Assembly: GCF_000472965.1 (NCBI RefSeq)
Contig: NZ_AXAU01000008.1
Span: 1 to 64,000, forward strand
Direction: 5' to 3'
Source of the DNA: Bradyrhizobium murdochi
Lineage (GTDB): Bacteria > Pseudomonadota > Alphaproteobacteria > Rhizobiales > Xanthobacteraceae
DNA length: 64,000 bases
Below, in pieces: positions 6,975 to 16,784 of the stretch. Within the stretch, counting starts at the first letter, position 1. Every line of letters begins with the position of its first letter. Under the pieces are notes generated by a model, which did no database searches, was not told the origin of the DNA, and was given only the letters and a program-made list of their open reading frames with translations. The position numbers and the translations under genes were made by a program.

Positions 6975-9371
6975 ATGAACAACAATGAAAACGCCGATCG
7001 AAACGGCGCTTCGAAGGGCGCCTGCTGCGGCGGGCATGGCCACGCCAGTCACAGCCACCACGGCCATCAAGCCGCCGATACGGCAACCGTGCGCGATCCC
7101 GTCTGCGGCATGACCGTCGACCCCGCGACCAGCAAGCACCGCTTCGACCATCACGGCGAGACCTTTCATTTCTGCTCGGCCAGCTGCCGCACCAAATTCG
7201 CCGCCGATCCGATCGCTTATCTCGAGAAGGACAAGGCACCGAAGGCCGCCGTGCCGGAGGGCGCGATCTACACCTGCCCGATGCACCCCGAGATCCGCCA
7301 GGTCGGTCCTGGAAGCTGCCCGATCTGCGGCATGGCACTGGAGCCGGAGGTAGCAAGCCTCGATGCGCCGCCTAATCCGGAACTCGCCGACATGACGCGC
7401 CGCTTCTGGATCGGCCTCGTGCTCGCGCTGCCGGCCGTCGTTCTGGAGATGGGCGGCCATCTCGTCGGCGGCCATGGCTGGGTCGACCAGACGCGGTTGA
7501 ACTGGATCCAGCTAGCGTTCGCCACCCCGGTCGTGCTCTGGGCCGGCTGGCCGTTCTTCGTGCGCGGCTGGCAGTCGCTGGTGACGCGCCATCTCAATAT
7601 GTTCACGCTGATCGCGATGGGCACCGGCGTAGCCTATGTCTACAGCGTGATCGGCACCGTTGCGCCCGGCATCTTCCCGGCCACCTTCCGCGACCATGGC
7701 GGTGCGGTCGCGATCTATTTCGAAGCGGCGGCGGTTATCACCGTGCTCGTGCTGCTGGGCCAGGTGCTCGAACTCCGCGCCCGCGAAGCGACGTCAGGCG
7801 CGATCAAGGCGTTGCTGCAGCTAGCGCCGAAGACCGCGCGCCGCATCGGCGACGACGGCGCGGATCATGAGGTCGAGATCGACGCGTTGGCGGTGGGCGA
7901 CAAACTGCGGGTCCGACCGGGCGAGAAGGTGCCGGTCGACGGCATCATCCTCGAAGGCCGTTCCTCGCTCGACGAAGCGCTGGTGACGGGCGAATCCATG
8001 CCGGTCACCAAGGAGCCCGGCAGCAAGGTCATCGCCGGCACGCTCAACCAGTCCGGCGGCTTCATCATGCGCGCCGACAAAGTTGGCCGCGATACGCTGC
8101 TGTCCCAGATCGTGAAAATGGTGGCGGATGCGCAGCGCTCCCGTGCGCCGATCCAGCGGCTGGCCGATCAGGTTTCCGGCTGGTTCGTGCCTGTCGTCAT
8201 CGCCGTGGCGCTGATCGCATTCGGCGCCTGGGCCTGGTTCGGACCGGAGCCGCGCATGGCATTTGGCCTGGTCGCCGCCGTCAGCGTCCTCATCATCGCC
8301 TGTCCCTGCGCGCTCGGCCTCGCCACGCCGATGTCGATCATGGTCGGCGTCGGCCACGGCGCCCAAGCCGGCGTTCTGATCAAGAACGCCGAGGCGCTGG
8401 AGCGCATGGAGAAGGTCGACACGCTGGTTGTCGACAAGACGGGCACGCTGACCGAGGGCAAGCCGAAGGTAGTCACCATCGTGACGGCCGCGGGATTTGA
8501 AGAGGCAGAAAATCTGCGGCTGGCGGCGAGCGTCGAGCGAGCCAGCGAACACCCGCTGGCCGACGCCATCGTGCGGGCGGCCAAAGAGCGCAATCTCGAT
8601 CTCGGCAAGGTGGACCAGTTCGACTCGCCGACCGGCAAGGGCGCCACCGGCAATGTCGACGGCAAGACCATCGTGCTCGGCAATGCGAACTTCCTGCAGT
8701 CCGTCGGCATCGACGCCAGCGCGTTGAACGATGAGGGCGAACGTCTGCGCGGTGACGGCGCGACGGTAATCAACATGGCGGTTGATGGCAAACTCGCGGG
8801 ATTGTTCGCCATCGCCGACCCCGTGAAGGCATCGACACCTGACGCTTTGAAGGCACTGGCGGCGGATGGCATCAAGGTAATCATGTTGACCGGCGACAAC
8901 AAAACAACAGCGAACGCCGTCGCACGCAGCCTTGGTATCGCCGAGGTCGAAGCGGAAGTGCTGCCCGATCAGAAGAGCGCGGTGGTCGCAAAACTGCAGA
9001 AGGCCGGCAAGGTCGTTGCGATGGCCGGCGACGGCGTCAACGACGCGCCGGCGCTCGCCGCAGCGGAAGTCGGCATTGCGATGGGCACGGGAACAGATGT
9101 TGCGATGGAAAGCGCCGGCGTCACGTTGCTGAAGGGCGATCTCGGCGGCATCGTCCGCGCCCGCCGACTGTCGCAGGGCACGATGCGCAACATCAGGCAG
9201 AACCTGTTCTTCGCCTTCATCTACAACGCCGCCGGCATCCCGATCGCCGCCGGCATTCTCTATCCGGCGTTCGGGCTATTGCTGTCACCGATCATCGCGG
9301 CGGCAGCGATGGCGCTATCGTCGGTCAGCGTCGTCGGCAACGCGCTGCGATTGCGGCTGACGCGGCTGTAG
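6975..9371 (+). CDS. copA: Copper-translocating P1B-type ATPase
   Basis: This is an approximately 798-residue inner-membrane Cu(I) exporter. In order it shows a Cys/His-rich N-terminus ([16 protein letters not shown]), a YHS domain ([10 protein letters not shown]), a heavy-metal-binding motif (CPMHPEI...[10 protein letters not shown]), membrane segments, the actuator TGES (VTGESMPV), and the CPC ion site at about residues 443-445 ([13 protein letters not shown]). Phosphorylation Asp487 in DKTGTLTEG, the HP motif (SEHPLADAI) and [10 protein letters not shown] complete the cycle. Classical N-terminal CxxC ferredoxin-like domains are absent; YHS and HMBD replace them. ATG at 6975 is chosen because GGAG lies six bases upstream; GTG 6960 is possible. 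It is controlled with csoR. Confidence 0.95.
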   Translation: MNNNENADRNGASKGACCGGHGHASHSHHGHQAADTATVRDPVCGMTVDPATSKHRFDHHGETFHFCSASCRTKFAADPIAYLEKDKAPKAAVPEGAIYTCPMHPEIRQVGPGSCPICGMALEPEVASLDAPPNPELADMTRRFWIGLVLALPAVVLEMGGHLVGGHGWVDQTRLNWIQLAFATPVVLWAGWPFFVRGWQSLVTRHLNMFTLIAMGTGVAYVYSVIGTVAPGIFPATFRDHGGAVAIYFEAAAVITVLVLLGQVLELRAREATSGAIKALLQLAPKTARRIGDDGADHEVEIDALAVGDKLRVRPGEKVPVDGIILEGRSSLDEALVTGESMPVTKEPGSKVIAGTLNQSGGFIMRADKVGRDTLLSQIVKMVADAQRSRAPIQRLADQVSGWFVPVVIAVALIAFGAWAWFGPEPRMAFGLVAAVSVLIIACPCALGLATPMSIMVGVGHGAQAGVLIKNAEALERMEKVDTLVVDKTGTLTEGKPKVVTIVTAAGFEEAENLRLAASVERASEHPLADAIVRAAKERNLDLGKVDQFDSPTGKGATGNVDGKTIVLGNANFLQSVGIDASALNDEGERLRGDGATVINMAVDGKLAGLFAIADPVKASTPDALKALAADGIKVIMLTGDNKTTANAVARSLGIAEVEAEVLPDQKSAVVAKLQKAGKVVAMAGDGVNDAPALAAAEVGIAMGTGTDVAMESAGVTLLKGDLGGIVRARRLSQGTMRNIRQNLFFAFIYNAAGIPIAAGILYPAFGLLLSPIIAAAAMALSSVSVVGNALRLRLTRL

Positions 9372-9532
9372 GAGACGCTCCGGACGACGATAGGGCAAAG
9401 TGCGACACTCTCACCGCACGAACGGTGAGCTGGGAGGGACGGGGAGAGGGGTTCTCTCCACGCGCACGGACTACGATCGAGCAGCCCAGCGCCATCGAGA
9501 TCGCGGCGTTCACCACTGGCAGGCTCTTGCCG

Positions 9533-9570
9533 AAGCCCTTGCGGCTATCTACCTCTCGCGAGGGCTTTTT
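9533..9570 (+). terminator. Weak terminator-like hairpin before the EI24 gene
   Basis: AAGCCCT (9533-9539) pairs with AGGGCTT (9561-9567), and T residues follow. The loop is 21 bases, which is long. It could end copA transcription, helped by another hairpin without a T-run at 9410-9429 (CTCACCG / CGGTGAG). Confidence 0.3.
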
Positions 9571-9589
9571 CATAAGAGGCAGAACCGCC

Positions 9590-10342
9590 ATGTTGGACGC
9601 CGCCGTCAAGGCGCTTTCGCAGATCCTGTCGCCGCCGATGCGCACCATCCTGTGGCGCTCGATCGGGCTCGCGCTGGTGCTGATTACGGTGCTGGCCGTC
9701 GGCTTGCAGCGCGCATTGAGCTGGTTCGCTGAGTACGGCGAAGTCTGGGCCGAGGCGATGCTCGGCCCGGGCTTCCACACCTCGCTCAATATCCTTTCCT
9801 GGATCATCTCGGTCGCGGCCGGCCTTGGCGTCGTGCTCGGCGGGATCTTCCTGATGCCGGCGGTCACTTCACTGGTTGCGAGCGTGTTCGTCGATGACGT
9901 CGCCGAGCATGTCGAGCGCGAGCACTATCCGGCCGAGCGTCCCGGCGACGCGCTGCCGCTCGGCATCGCCATTCCGGAGGGCATCAAGACGGCGCTGCTC
10001 ACCATTCTGGTTTACCTGATTGCGCTGCCCTTCGTGCTGTTCGCAGGCGCGGGTTTTCTCATTTTCTTCATCGCCACCGCCTGGCTGTTGGGGCGCGAGT
10101 ATTTCGAACTCGCCGCGATGCGCTTTCGCCCGCCGGAGGAAGCCAAGGCGATGCGCAGGGACCACGCCGCGACCGTGTTCACCGCGGGCCTCTTCATCGC
10201 GGCGTTTGTGTCGATCCCGATCGTCAATCTGGCGACGCCGCTGTTCGGCATGGCCTTCATGGTCCACATGCACAAGCGGTTATCGGGCCCGCGGCCGGAG
10301 TTGATCGAGCCCGCGCGCAAGCCAGGCATGCCGGTGGTGTAA
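9590..10342 (+). CDS. EI24/CysZ-like integral membrane protein
   Basis: This 250-residue protein has about four to five hydrophobic spans (near residues 22-40, 65-95, 145-175, 205-235) and the EI24-domain layout shared with the sulfate transporter CysZ. Characteristic segments are GIFLMPAVTSLVASVFVDDVAEHVE and AWLLGREYFELAAMR. Bradyrhizobium-type homologs are annotated as sulfate transporter family, but no cys genes are nearby and transport is not shown. The start at ATG 9590 fits the conserved N-terminus (MLDAAVKALSQ), with AAGAGGC upstream; an in-frame extension upstream looks non-coding. Confidence 0.75.
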   Translation: MLDAAVKALSQILSPPMRTILWRSIGLALVLITVLAVGLQRALSWFAEYGEVWAEAMLGPGFHTSLNILSWIISVAAGLGVVLGGIFLMPAVTSLVASVFVDDVAEHVEREHYPAERPGDALPLGIAIPEGIKTALLTILVYLIALPFVLFAGAGFLIFFIATAWLLGREYFELAAMRFRPPEEAKAMRRDHAATVFTAGLFIAAFVSIPIVNLATPLFGMAFMVHMHKRLSGPRPELIEPARKPGMPVV

Positions 10343-10440
10343 CCCCTCATGGTGAGGAGCGCGTCTTCGCGCGTCTCGAACCATGAGGCCCGCGGCCCAT
10401 CCTTCGAGACGCGACCTAACGGCCCTCCTCAGGATGAGGA
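10343..10440. repeat. Dispersed palindromic repeat, family 2 (copy 1)
   Basis: Opens CCCTCATGGTGAGGAGCGCG, passes through TCTCGAACCATGAGG and ATCCTTCGAGACGCG, and ends CCTCCTCAGGATGAGG. It fills the convergent gap between the EI24 gene and nth. A second copy is at 31072. Confidence 0.75.
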
Positions 10441-10469
10441 AGAGCAAGCGGGCCGAGGTAAGAAAAATC

Positions 10470-11222
10470 TCACACCGTCTTTTCCGGCCACCGGCACAGA
10501 TCGTTGATCAAGCACACCTCGCAGCGCGGCTTGCGGGCGAGGCATGTATAGCGCCCGTGCAGGATCAACCAGTGATGGGCGTGCCGCATGAATTCCGGCG
10601 GGATCACCTTTTCCAGCCCTAGCTCCACCTCGAGCGGCGTATTGCCGGACGCGAGCCCGGTGCGATTGCCGACGCGGAACACATGGGTATCGACCGCCAT
10701 GGTGTGTTCGCCATAGGCCATGTTGAGCACGACGTTGGCGGTCTTGCGCCCGGCGCCGGGCAGCGATTCGATTTCAGCGCGGGTGCGCGGCACCTCGCCG
10801 CCGAACTCATCAATCAGCTTTTGCGATAGCGCGATGACGTTTTTCGCCTTGTTGCGATAGAGCCCAATGGTCCTGATGTAGTCGCGCACCTTGTCTTCGC
10901 CGAGCGCCAGCATCTTCTCCGGCGTGTCGGCCACTGCGAACAGTGCGCGCGTCGCCTTGTTGACGCCGGCGTCGGTCGCCTGCGCCGACAGCACCACCGC
11001 CACCAGCAGCGTGTAGGGATTGAGATGTTCGAGCTCGCCCTTCGGCTCCGGATTGGCCTTGCGAAATCGGCTGAAAGCCTCGTGGATCTCGGCCTGTGTC
11101 CAGGGTTTCGGCTTCGGCGATTTCTTCGGCTTGGGTACCGCTTTGGCGCCCCTCTTCGGAGGCTTCTTCGGCACGGACGGAACATTGGTCTTGGCGCCGG
11201 AAGCGCGGATGATTTTGGCCAT
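10470..11222 (-). CDS. nth: Endonuclease III
   Basis: This 250-residue bifunctional DNA glycosylase/AP lyase removes oxidised pyrimidines. The helix-hairpin-helix LPGAGRKTANVVL carries the catalytic Lys, and VDTHVFRV supplies the Asp. The C-terminal C-X6-C-X2-C-X5-C binds a 4Fe-4S cluster. It has an N-terminal Lys/Pro-rich extension of about 40 residues (KKPPKRGAKAVPKPKKSPKPK) not present in the E. coli enzyme. ATG 11222 is preferred over an upstream TTG. It diverges from the DUF2244 gene, 23 bp away. Confidence 0.95.
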   Translation of the reverse strand: MAKIIRASGAKTNVPSVPKKPPKRGAKAVPKPKKSPKPKPWTQAEIHEAFSRFRKANPEPKGELEHLNPYTLLVAVVLSAQATDAGVNKATRALFAVADTPEKMLALGEDKVRDYIRTIGLYRNKAKNVIALSQKLIDEFGGEVPRTRAEIESLPGAGRKTANVVLNMAYGEHTMAVDTHVFRVGNRTGLASGNTPLEVELGLEKVIPPEFMRHAHHWLILHGRYTCLARKPRCEVCLINDLCRWPEKTV

Positions 11223-11245
11223 GATCGGGGATATACTGATACGCG

Positions 11246-11767
11246 ATGACCGCAAGCAACGACTTTGATCCGACGCTTGATCAGCCGACGCTGTTTTCGG
11301 CGCGGGTGACGCCGCATCGTTCGCTGAACCGCACCGGCTTTTTGGTGCTGATGATTTTCATCGGCGGCGTGAGCTTTGTCGCCGGCATCGCATTTATGCT
11401 GATGGGCGCCTGGCCAGTGGTCGGCTTTTTCGGCCTTGATGTGCTGGTGATTTACTGGGCGTTCCGGGTCAATTTTCGCAGTGCTGATGCCACCGAGGAC
11501 ATCATGGTGACGCCAACGGAGTTGCGTGTCCGGCGTATCAGCCATCGCGGCCATCTGATGGAATGGTCGTGCAATCCGCTCTGGGTGCAACTAGAGCAGA
11601 CCGGCGACCCGGAATTCGGCATCGAGCGGCTTTACCTGGTCTCCCGCGGCCACCGGGTGTCGATCGGCCAAGTCCTGGGACCCGACGAAAAAGCCAGCTT
11701 TGCCAAAGCCTTATTGGCCGCACTACAGGTCGCCAAGCGCGGGCCGACCTATAATCCGGTGGTTTGA
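11246..11767 (+). CDS. DUF2244 membrane protein
   Basis: This 173-residue protein has two adjacent transmembrane helices (about residues 31-50 and 54-72). The cytoplasmic domain contains NPLWVQLEQ and RGHRVSIGQVLGPDEK, the DUF2244 hallmark. Function is unknown; homologs are widespread in alphaproteobacteria near nth. It is probably cotranscribed with the downstream AraC-MGMT gene. Confidence 0.82.
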   Translation: MTASNDFDPTLDQPTLFSARVTPHRSLNRTGFLVLMIFIGGVSFVAGIAFMLMGAWPVVGFFGLDVLVIYWAFRVNFRSADATEDIMVTPTELRVRRISHRGHLMEWSCNPLWVQLEQTGDPEFGIERLYLVSRGHRVSIGQVLGPDEKASFAKALLAALQVAKRGPTYNPVV

Positions 11768-11802
11768 GGTGCTTATCAGAAATCGGGTGGTTTGGAGGCC
11801 GC

Positions 11803-12720
11803 ATGCGCCCTAAATCAGATCCCATGATGATATCAGCCATACATGACCAGCGCCTGGCCAAGCCGGGCCACCAAAGTGCCGCGCTGCGCGACTATGACTC
11901 GGTGCGCCGGGCCATCGCGTTCATTTCGGAACAGTGGCGCACGCAGCCGACCATCGAGGCGATGGCGGATGCTGCCGCCGTGACGCCGGACGAACTGCAC
12001 CATCTATTCCGCCGCTGGGCCGGACTGACGCCGAAGGCGTTTATGCAGGCGCTCACCCTGGACCATGCGAAGGGCTTGTTGCGCGATTCCGCGAGCGTGC
12101 TCGATGCCGCGCTCGACTCGGGGCTGTCTGGCCCGGGCCGGCTGCACGATCTCTTCGTCACCCATGAAGCGATGTCGCCGGGCGAATGGAAGAATGGCGG
12201 CGCCGGAATGACGCTGAGTTACGGGTTCCATGCTTCGCCATTCGGCACGGCCATCGTGATCGCGAGCGAACGCGGCCTTGCAGGGCTCGCCTTCGCCGAT
12301 CCCGGCGAGGAGCCGACAGCGTTCGCCGACATGAAGCGGCGCTGGCCGAACGCCACCTATGTCGAGGACCATGACGGCACCGTCGGCCTCGCGCAACGCA
12401 TCTTCGATACGCGGCTGTGGCGGCCGGACCAGCCGTTGCGCGTGGTGCTGATCGGCACCGATTTCGAGGTGCGGGTGTGGGAGACGCTATTGAAGATCCC
12501 GATGGGCCGCGCGGTCTGTTATTCCGACATCGCCACCAAGATCAAAAGCCCGAAAGCCTCGCGCGCGGTCGGCGCCGCGGTCGGCCGCAACCCGGTGTCG
12601 TTCGTGGTGCCCTGCCATCGCGCCCTCGGCAAAGGCGGCGCGCTAACCGGCTATCACTGGGGCATCACGCGCAAGCAGGCGATGCTCGGCTGGGAAGCGG
12701 GACAGGTAGGATTGCATTGA
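11803..12720 (+). CDS. AraC-type HTH / methylated-DNA-protein-cysteine methyltransferase fusion
   Basis: This 305-residue two-domain protein has an AraC-type helix-turn-helix (about residues 20-115; TIEAMADAAAVTPDELHHLFRRWAGLTPKAF) joined to an Ogt/MGMT domain with active-site Cys271 in PCHR and the GGALTGYHWG wing. It should repair O6-alkylguanine and may activate repair genes, like E. coli Ada. It lacks Ada's N-terminal zinc/Cys38 sensor domain, so methyl-phosphotriester sensing is not expected. ATG 11803 is chosen for GGAGG four bases upstream; a TTG at 11764 overlapping the DUF2244 stop is an alternative. Confidence 0.88.
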   Translation: MRPKSDPMMISAIHDQRLAKPGHQSAALRDYDSVRRAIAFISEQWRTQPTIEAMADAAAVTPDELHHLFRRWAGLTPKAFMQALTLDHAKGLLRDSASVLDAALDSGLSGPGRLHDLFVTHEAMSPGEWKNGGAGMTLSYGFHASPFGTAIVIASERGLAGLAFADPGEEPTAFADMKRRWPNATYVEDHDGTVGLAQRIFDTRLWRPDQPLRVVLIGTDFEVRVWETLLKIPMGRAVCYSDIATKIKSPKASRAVGAAVGRNPVSFVVPCHRALGKGGALTGYHWGITRKQAMLGWEAGQVGLH

Positions 12721-12724
12721 CGTT

Positions 12725-12826
12725 GCAGGGTGGGCAAAGGCGCTCTTGCGCCGTGCCCACCATCTCTCCCCGATGACGACTGAATGGTGGGCACGGCGCG
12801 ATCGCGCCTTTGCCCACCCTACGATC
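12725..12826. repeat. Dispersed palindromic repeat, family 1 (copy 3)
   Basis: A long inverted repeat: AGGGTGGGCAAAGGCGC to TGCGCCGTGCCCACCAT is mirrored by ATGGTGGGCACGGCGCG to GGCGCCTTTGCCCACCCT-like sequence ending CTACGA. It fills the convergent gap between the MGMT fusion and gpmA. Confidence 0.85.
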
Positions 12827-12831
12827 TGCGC

Positions 12832-13455
12832 TCACGCCGCCAGATCGAGCTTCGACGCCACCGTCGAGTCCGCGTTGAGCCGGTAGATCACCGGAGCGCC
12901 GGTTGCGAGTTCGCGCTTCAAGATCTGCTCGGGCGTCAACTTCTCCAGCACCATGATCAGCGCGCGCAGCGAGTTGCCGTGGGCGGCGACCAGCGTGCGC
13001 TCGCCGCGCAGCACGCCAGGCAGAATCTCCTGCACGTAATACGGCAGCGCGCGCGCCAGCGTATCCTTGAGGCTTTCGCCGCCGGGCGGCGGCACGTCAT
13101 AGGAGCGACGCCAGATCAAGACCTGCTCCTCGCCCCATTTCTTGCGGGCGTCGTCCTTGTTGAGTCCCGAGAGGTCGCCGTAATCGCGCTCGTTGAGCGC
13201 CAGATCGCATTTGGTCGGCAATCCGGTCTGGCCGATCTCGACCAGCGCCAGGTCGAGCGTGCGCTGCGCCCGCTTCAGCACCGAGGTAAAGGCGACATCG
13301 AACGTCAGTCCCTGCGCCTTCAGCTTGCGGCCGGCCTCTTTTGCTTCCGATACACCGAGTTCGGAGAGGTCGGGATCCTTCCAGCCGGTGAACAGGTTCT
13401 TCAAATTCCAGTCGCTCTGGCCGTGCCGCACGAGCACGAGAAGACGATCGCTCAT
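12832..13455 (-). CDS. gpmA: 2,3-bisphosphoglycerate-dependent phosphoglycerate mutase
   Basis: This 207-residue glycolytic enzyme interconverts 2- and 3-phosphoglycerate. The phospho-histidine motif [10 protein letters not shown] is at the N-terminus, [13 protein letters not shown] contains the substrate-contacting ERxYG, and [10 protein letters not shown] supplies the second His. The length is normal for the short alphaproteobacterial form (E. coli is about 250). It lies 23 bp downstream of dapB, probably the same operon. Confidence 0.95.
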   Translation of the reverse strand: MSDRLLVLVRHGQSDWNLKNLFTGWKDPDLSELGVSEAKEAGRKLKAQGLTFDVAFTSVLKRAQRTLDLALVEIGQTGLPTKCDLALNERDYGDLSGLNKDDARKKWGEEQVLIWRRSYDVPPPGGESLKDTLARALPYYVQEILPGVLRGERTLVAAHGNSLRALIMVLEKLTPEQILKRELATGAPVIYRLNADSTVASKLDLAA

Positions 13456-13478
13456 TCCAAGATTCCGTTTTTCGATGG

Positions 13479-14294
13479 TTAGAAGTCGGCGAGCCCCAGC
13501 ACGTCGGTCATCGTGTAGAAGCCGGGCGCCTTGCCCCGCGCCCACAGCGCCGCCTTGATCGCGCCCTGCGCAAACATCGTCCGGTCCTCGGCGCGGTGGG
13601 TCAGTTCGATCCGCTCCATCGGACCTGCGAAGATCACGGAGTGATCGCCGGTGACGGTGCCGCCGCGAAGCGAAGCGAAGCCGATATCGCCGGGTCGGCG
13701 GGCGCCGGTATGGCCGTCGCGGCCGCGCGCGGAGCGGGCGTGCAGGTCGACGCCGCGACCGGCGGCGGCAGCTTCACCGAGCAGGAAGGCGGTGCCCGAG
13801 GGCGCGTCGATCTTGGCCTTGTGGTGCATCTCGAGGATTTCGATGTCAAAACTTTCGTCCAGCGATTGCGCGACACGCTTGACCAGCGCGGCGAGCAGAT
13901 TGACGCCGAGGCTCATATTGCCGGACTGCACCACCACCGCGCGCGAGGTGACGCTCTTGATGACCGCCATGTCCGACACCGACAGGCCGGTGGTTCCGAC
14001 GATGTGGACCAGGCCGCGTTCGGCGGCGATCGCGACATTGGCGATGGTGGCGGCGGGCACGGTGAAATCCAGAATGCCATCGGCATTGGCGGACAATGTC
14101 CAGAGGTCCGCCGACAGCTCGATGCCATTGGCCGGCAGGCCGGCGAGCACGCCGGCATCCTTGCCCAGAAGTTCCGAGCCCGGCGCTTCCAGCGCCCCGG
14201 TCAGCACCGCACCCGGCGTTTCCGAAATGACGCGCACCAGCGCACGGCCCATCCGGCCGCCGGCCCCCGCTACGATCAATCGCATATCGGCCAT
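13479..14294 (-). CDS. dapB: 4-hydroxy-tetrahydrodipicolinate reductase
   Basis: This 271-residue enzyme performs the NAD(P)H-dependent reduction step of lysine/diaminopimelate synthesis. The nucleotide-binding VAGAGGRMG is at residues 8-16 and the catalytic signature [15 protein letters not shown] is present. The start [10 protein letters not shown] fits the family; upstream in-frame sequence is not conserved-looking. Confidence 0.96.
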   Translation of the reverse strand: MADMRLIVAGAGGRMGRALVRVISETPGAVLTGALEAPGSELLGKDAGVLAGLPANGIELSADLWTLSANADGILDFTVPAATIANVAIAAERGLVHIVGTTGLSVSDMAVIKSVTSRAVVVQSGNMSLGVNLLAALVKRVAQSLDESFDIEILEMHHKAKIDAPSGTAFLLGEAAAAGRGVDLHARSARGRDGHTGARRPGDIGFASLRGGTVTGDHSVIFAGPMERIELTHRAEDRTMFAQGAIKAALWARGKAPGFYTMTDVLGLADF

Positions 14295-14502
14295 GGCTTT
14301 TACCTCTGCACGCCCTATAGCGGGATGAGGCCGTTCCGGCAACCAACCAGGCGCTTTTGCGGCTCCCGGCGGCCAGGCGATCCGGCCGAGCGGAGCCAAG
14401 AGGGCAATCAGGGTGGCGATCCTGCCCTACCCGATCCTGCCGTGCTCGGGATTGTCGGCGTCGTGTCCGCCGACTCAAGCCAGATGCTCCGAAGACTGAT
14501 CC

Positions 14503-15498
14503 CTAGAGGGTAAGTTCCAGTTCTCTCTCCAGAACGATCCGACCGTCGCGCTCCACTATATATGTGGCCTTGTAAGTGCCGCGCTCCCAGCCCGTCGCCG
14601 GACGCTTTCTGCCGGTAAACAGCATGAATTGCGCCTTGTTGCTTTCAAGTTGCGCGGCTCGATTTTCGGCGATGGCCTTTCCGGTTGGATCCTTGACGAC
14701 GAGCCGTTGTACGTCGCCCGCCTTCAGGCCAATGACGCGAACGAAAGCGACAATTGCCGCCGCGCTGGCAGACGGCTTTTCCATGCCCGCGCTTCCATCC
14801 TCGACAAGCTCCATCGTCACCGGGCCGTTCGCGAAGCCGGCGTTGAGAATGGTTCGCTCCTGATAAGCAAGTTGCGCGTGAAGTGCCGGATGCCACAGCA
14901 GTTCGCCGCCCCCGCAGGAGCCGGAAGCGGCACCATATGCGAAGGGATCTACGACCGCTCCCTTATGCCTGACCGTGAAATGCAGATGAGGATATTCGGT
15001 CAGCCCCGAGAGACCGACCCGGCCAAGCGGCTGCCCAACTTTAACTGCCTCTCCGGGCTTTACCATGAGGCTGCCGCGAGCCATGTGGCAATATTGGGTC
15101 TCCCAATGTTCGGAGTGTTCGATCACAACGCCGTTGCCACATTCGACGTCGCGAACAGCTTCGGGCGCAGACTTGCCAACGGCGCCGTCCGGCGCGCCGT
15201 CTCGCGTGCGAAGCACGCGGCCACTTGCCGAAGCCAGCACTTCCACGCCGGCCTTTTGCGACGCCAGCGACGGCAAGCGAAAGTCCGTCCCGTTGTGGCG
15301 GTCATACGTCAGGGTGCCGCATTTGTAGTCTCGCGCTGACCCCGACGGATCGACATCGGTGTAATTCTGGATGTAACAGGTCCGGCCAGGTTCGCACGCG
15401 ATCGGCAGGCCCAATTGAATGCTCTCGGCGATCGCATTGGAAGAAAAGCCCAGTGCCGCCGCGATGGCAAAGGCTCGATAAGAAGTCATACGGCGCAT
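14503..15498 (-). CDS. Exported M23 (LytM-type) peptidase-domain protein
   Basis: This 331-residue protein carries a signal peptide (about residues 1-24, ending NAIAES). The zinc site of LytM-type endopeptidases is present as His68/Asp72 (RHNGTDF) and His171-x-His173 (HLHF). Family members cut peptidoglycan cross-links or act as amidase activators. Six cysteines suggest periplasmic disulfides. ATG 15498 is chosen because GAGG lies five bases upstream; an ATG five codons earlier has no good ribosome site. Confidence 0.83.
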   Translation of the reverse strand: MRRMTSYRAFAIAAALGFSSNAIAESIQLGLPIACEPGRTCYIQNYTDVDPSGSARDYKCGTLTYDRHNGTDFRLPSLASQKAGVEVLASASGRVLRTRDGAPDGAVGKSAPEAVRDVECGNGVVIEHSEHWETQYCHMARGSLMVKPGEAVKVGQPLGRVGLSGLTEYPHLHFTVRHKGAVVDPFAYGAASGSCGGGELLWHPALHAQLAYQERTILNAGFANGPVTMELVEDGSAGMEKPSASAAAIVAFVRVIGLKAGDVQRLVVKDPTGKAIAENRAAQLESNKAQFMLFTGRKRPATGWERGTYKATYIVERDGRIVLERELELTL

Positions 15499-15528
15499 GA
15501 AGTCCTCAACCATCGCAAAGCTGGCGCA

Positions 15529-16740
15529 TCAATTCGGGGGCTGCTTATCAGCCGCATCGAGCAACCGGCAATCCGGTGACATCGGCGCGACGGCCTGTTC
15601 GCGCCTGCCGGCCCCGAATGGAGACTGCGTGAGATTGTAGAGCAGAAAGAACTCGGCCTGCCGATTAATTCCCAACTTGAGCATGATGCGCTTGGTGTAG
15701 GTTCTTACGGTCGCCTCGGTCAACCGAAGGTCGGCGCCGATATCACGTGGACACTGGAATTGAAGAATCCGGGCGATGATTCTCTCTTCGGCCCAGTTCA
15801 AGCCGAAGGCGGATGCAATACGGTGTGCCCCCAACACTTCATCGAACTGTGGCACGATGACCAACGCTTTCCCCACGTCGCAATGTGTTGGCGCGGCCCC
15901 GATCTTGGCGAAGGCAAACTGCTGACGTTCCGTAGAGAGAGGCACAGTCGTGTTCAGCCAAACCTGACCGGGCCTGGGAATCAGCGCCTCGCGGATTGCC
16001 ACCCTCAAACGCTCGGTCACCAGTCCGCTGGACCCTGCGAGTCTGCCACCATCCACCCTGAGAAGTTCGCCCTTTGCAGATAGCGCTCGACCACAGCGGT
16101 TGACCTCGTGAACATGCAGACCTTCGTCCACGATGAACGCCGGGAATGCCAGGTTCTCCAGCCAAATTTCTGCGCCCGGATGTCGATTGGGTGAACGCTG
16201 CACGAGGGAGTGAGCCGTCTCCCAAACTGTACGCACCGCACGCGCGAGACACGGAATTTCGGCTCGAACGAGTGGAGCCTGCCGCCAACCTGCGACAAAC
16301 ACCACGGTCGATCTGTCGCGAGAGGCAAATCTGCCGATGACGGAATGACCGCTTGTTCCTGGCTCGGAGCCGATCAGTCTCCGCACAAACGTGGTGCGTG
16401 CGTTGACAGGTTCGAGAAAGGCGCAATCTGCCCCGGCGCCCTTGCGGGCAATTCGGGCGACGGTCATGGTGCACGAGGGATCGATTGCGGCGTGTCCGAT
16501 CCGGACTTCGTTAAGCTCCGATCCACCGGTCTGGGACATGGCCGCGACGTAGCAACTGTTGCAATCGAAGAGTTCGGCAACAGCCTTGCCGAAATATTCC
16601 ATCGCACTCCGGTCTGGGCCTTGCTCCGCAGGGCCCTCTATCGGAGGGTCTTCGGCGTACTGAAGAGGCTCGCCGCGCTCAGCGTCATTGAAGCGAAATC
16701 CACCCTGCCTGGAGGGTAGCGTTTTGCCATTCTCATGCAC
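15529..16740 (-). CDS. LuxR-type HTH transcriptional regulator
   Basis: This 403-residue protein's only recognisable domain is a C-terminal LuxR/FixJ helix-turn-helix (about residues 305-365; LNWAEERIIARIL, PRDIGADLRLTEATVRTYTKRIMLKLGINRQAEF). The first 290 residues show two repeats of PAS/GAF-like character but no autoinducer-binding or receiver motif I can name. It ends 30 bp before the M23 gene and starts 44 bp after the HlyD-type gene, so it may be cotranscribed with the type I secretion unit and control it. GTG 16740 is chosen for GGGAGG five bases upstream. Confidence 0.72.
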   Translation of the reverse strand: MHENGKTLPSRQGGFRFNDAERGEPLQYAEDPPIEGPAEQGPDRSAMEYFGKAVAELFDCNSCYVAAMSQTGGSELNEVRIGHAAIDPSCTMTVARIARKGAGADCAFLEPVNARTTFVRRLIGSEPGTSGHSVIGRFASRDRSTVVFVAGWRQAPLVRAEIPCLARAVRTVWETAHSLVQRSPNRHPGAEIWLENLAFPAFIVDEGLHVHEVNRCGRALSAKGELLRVDGGRLAGSSGLVTERLRVAIREALIPRPGQVWLNTTVPLSTERQQFAFAKIGAAPTHCDVGKALVIVPQFDEVLGAHRIASAFGLNWAEERIIARILQFQCPRDIGADLRLTEATVRTYTKRIMLKLGINRQAEFFLLYNLTQSPFGAGRREQAVAPMSPDCRLLDAADKQPPN

Positions 16741-16784
16741 GGGCGCCTCCCGCAACAAGATGCCGTCGAACTCATGCCGACGGC

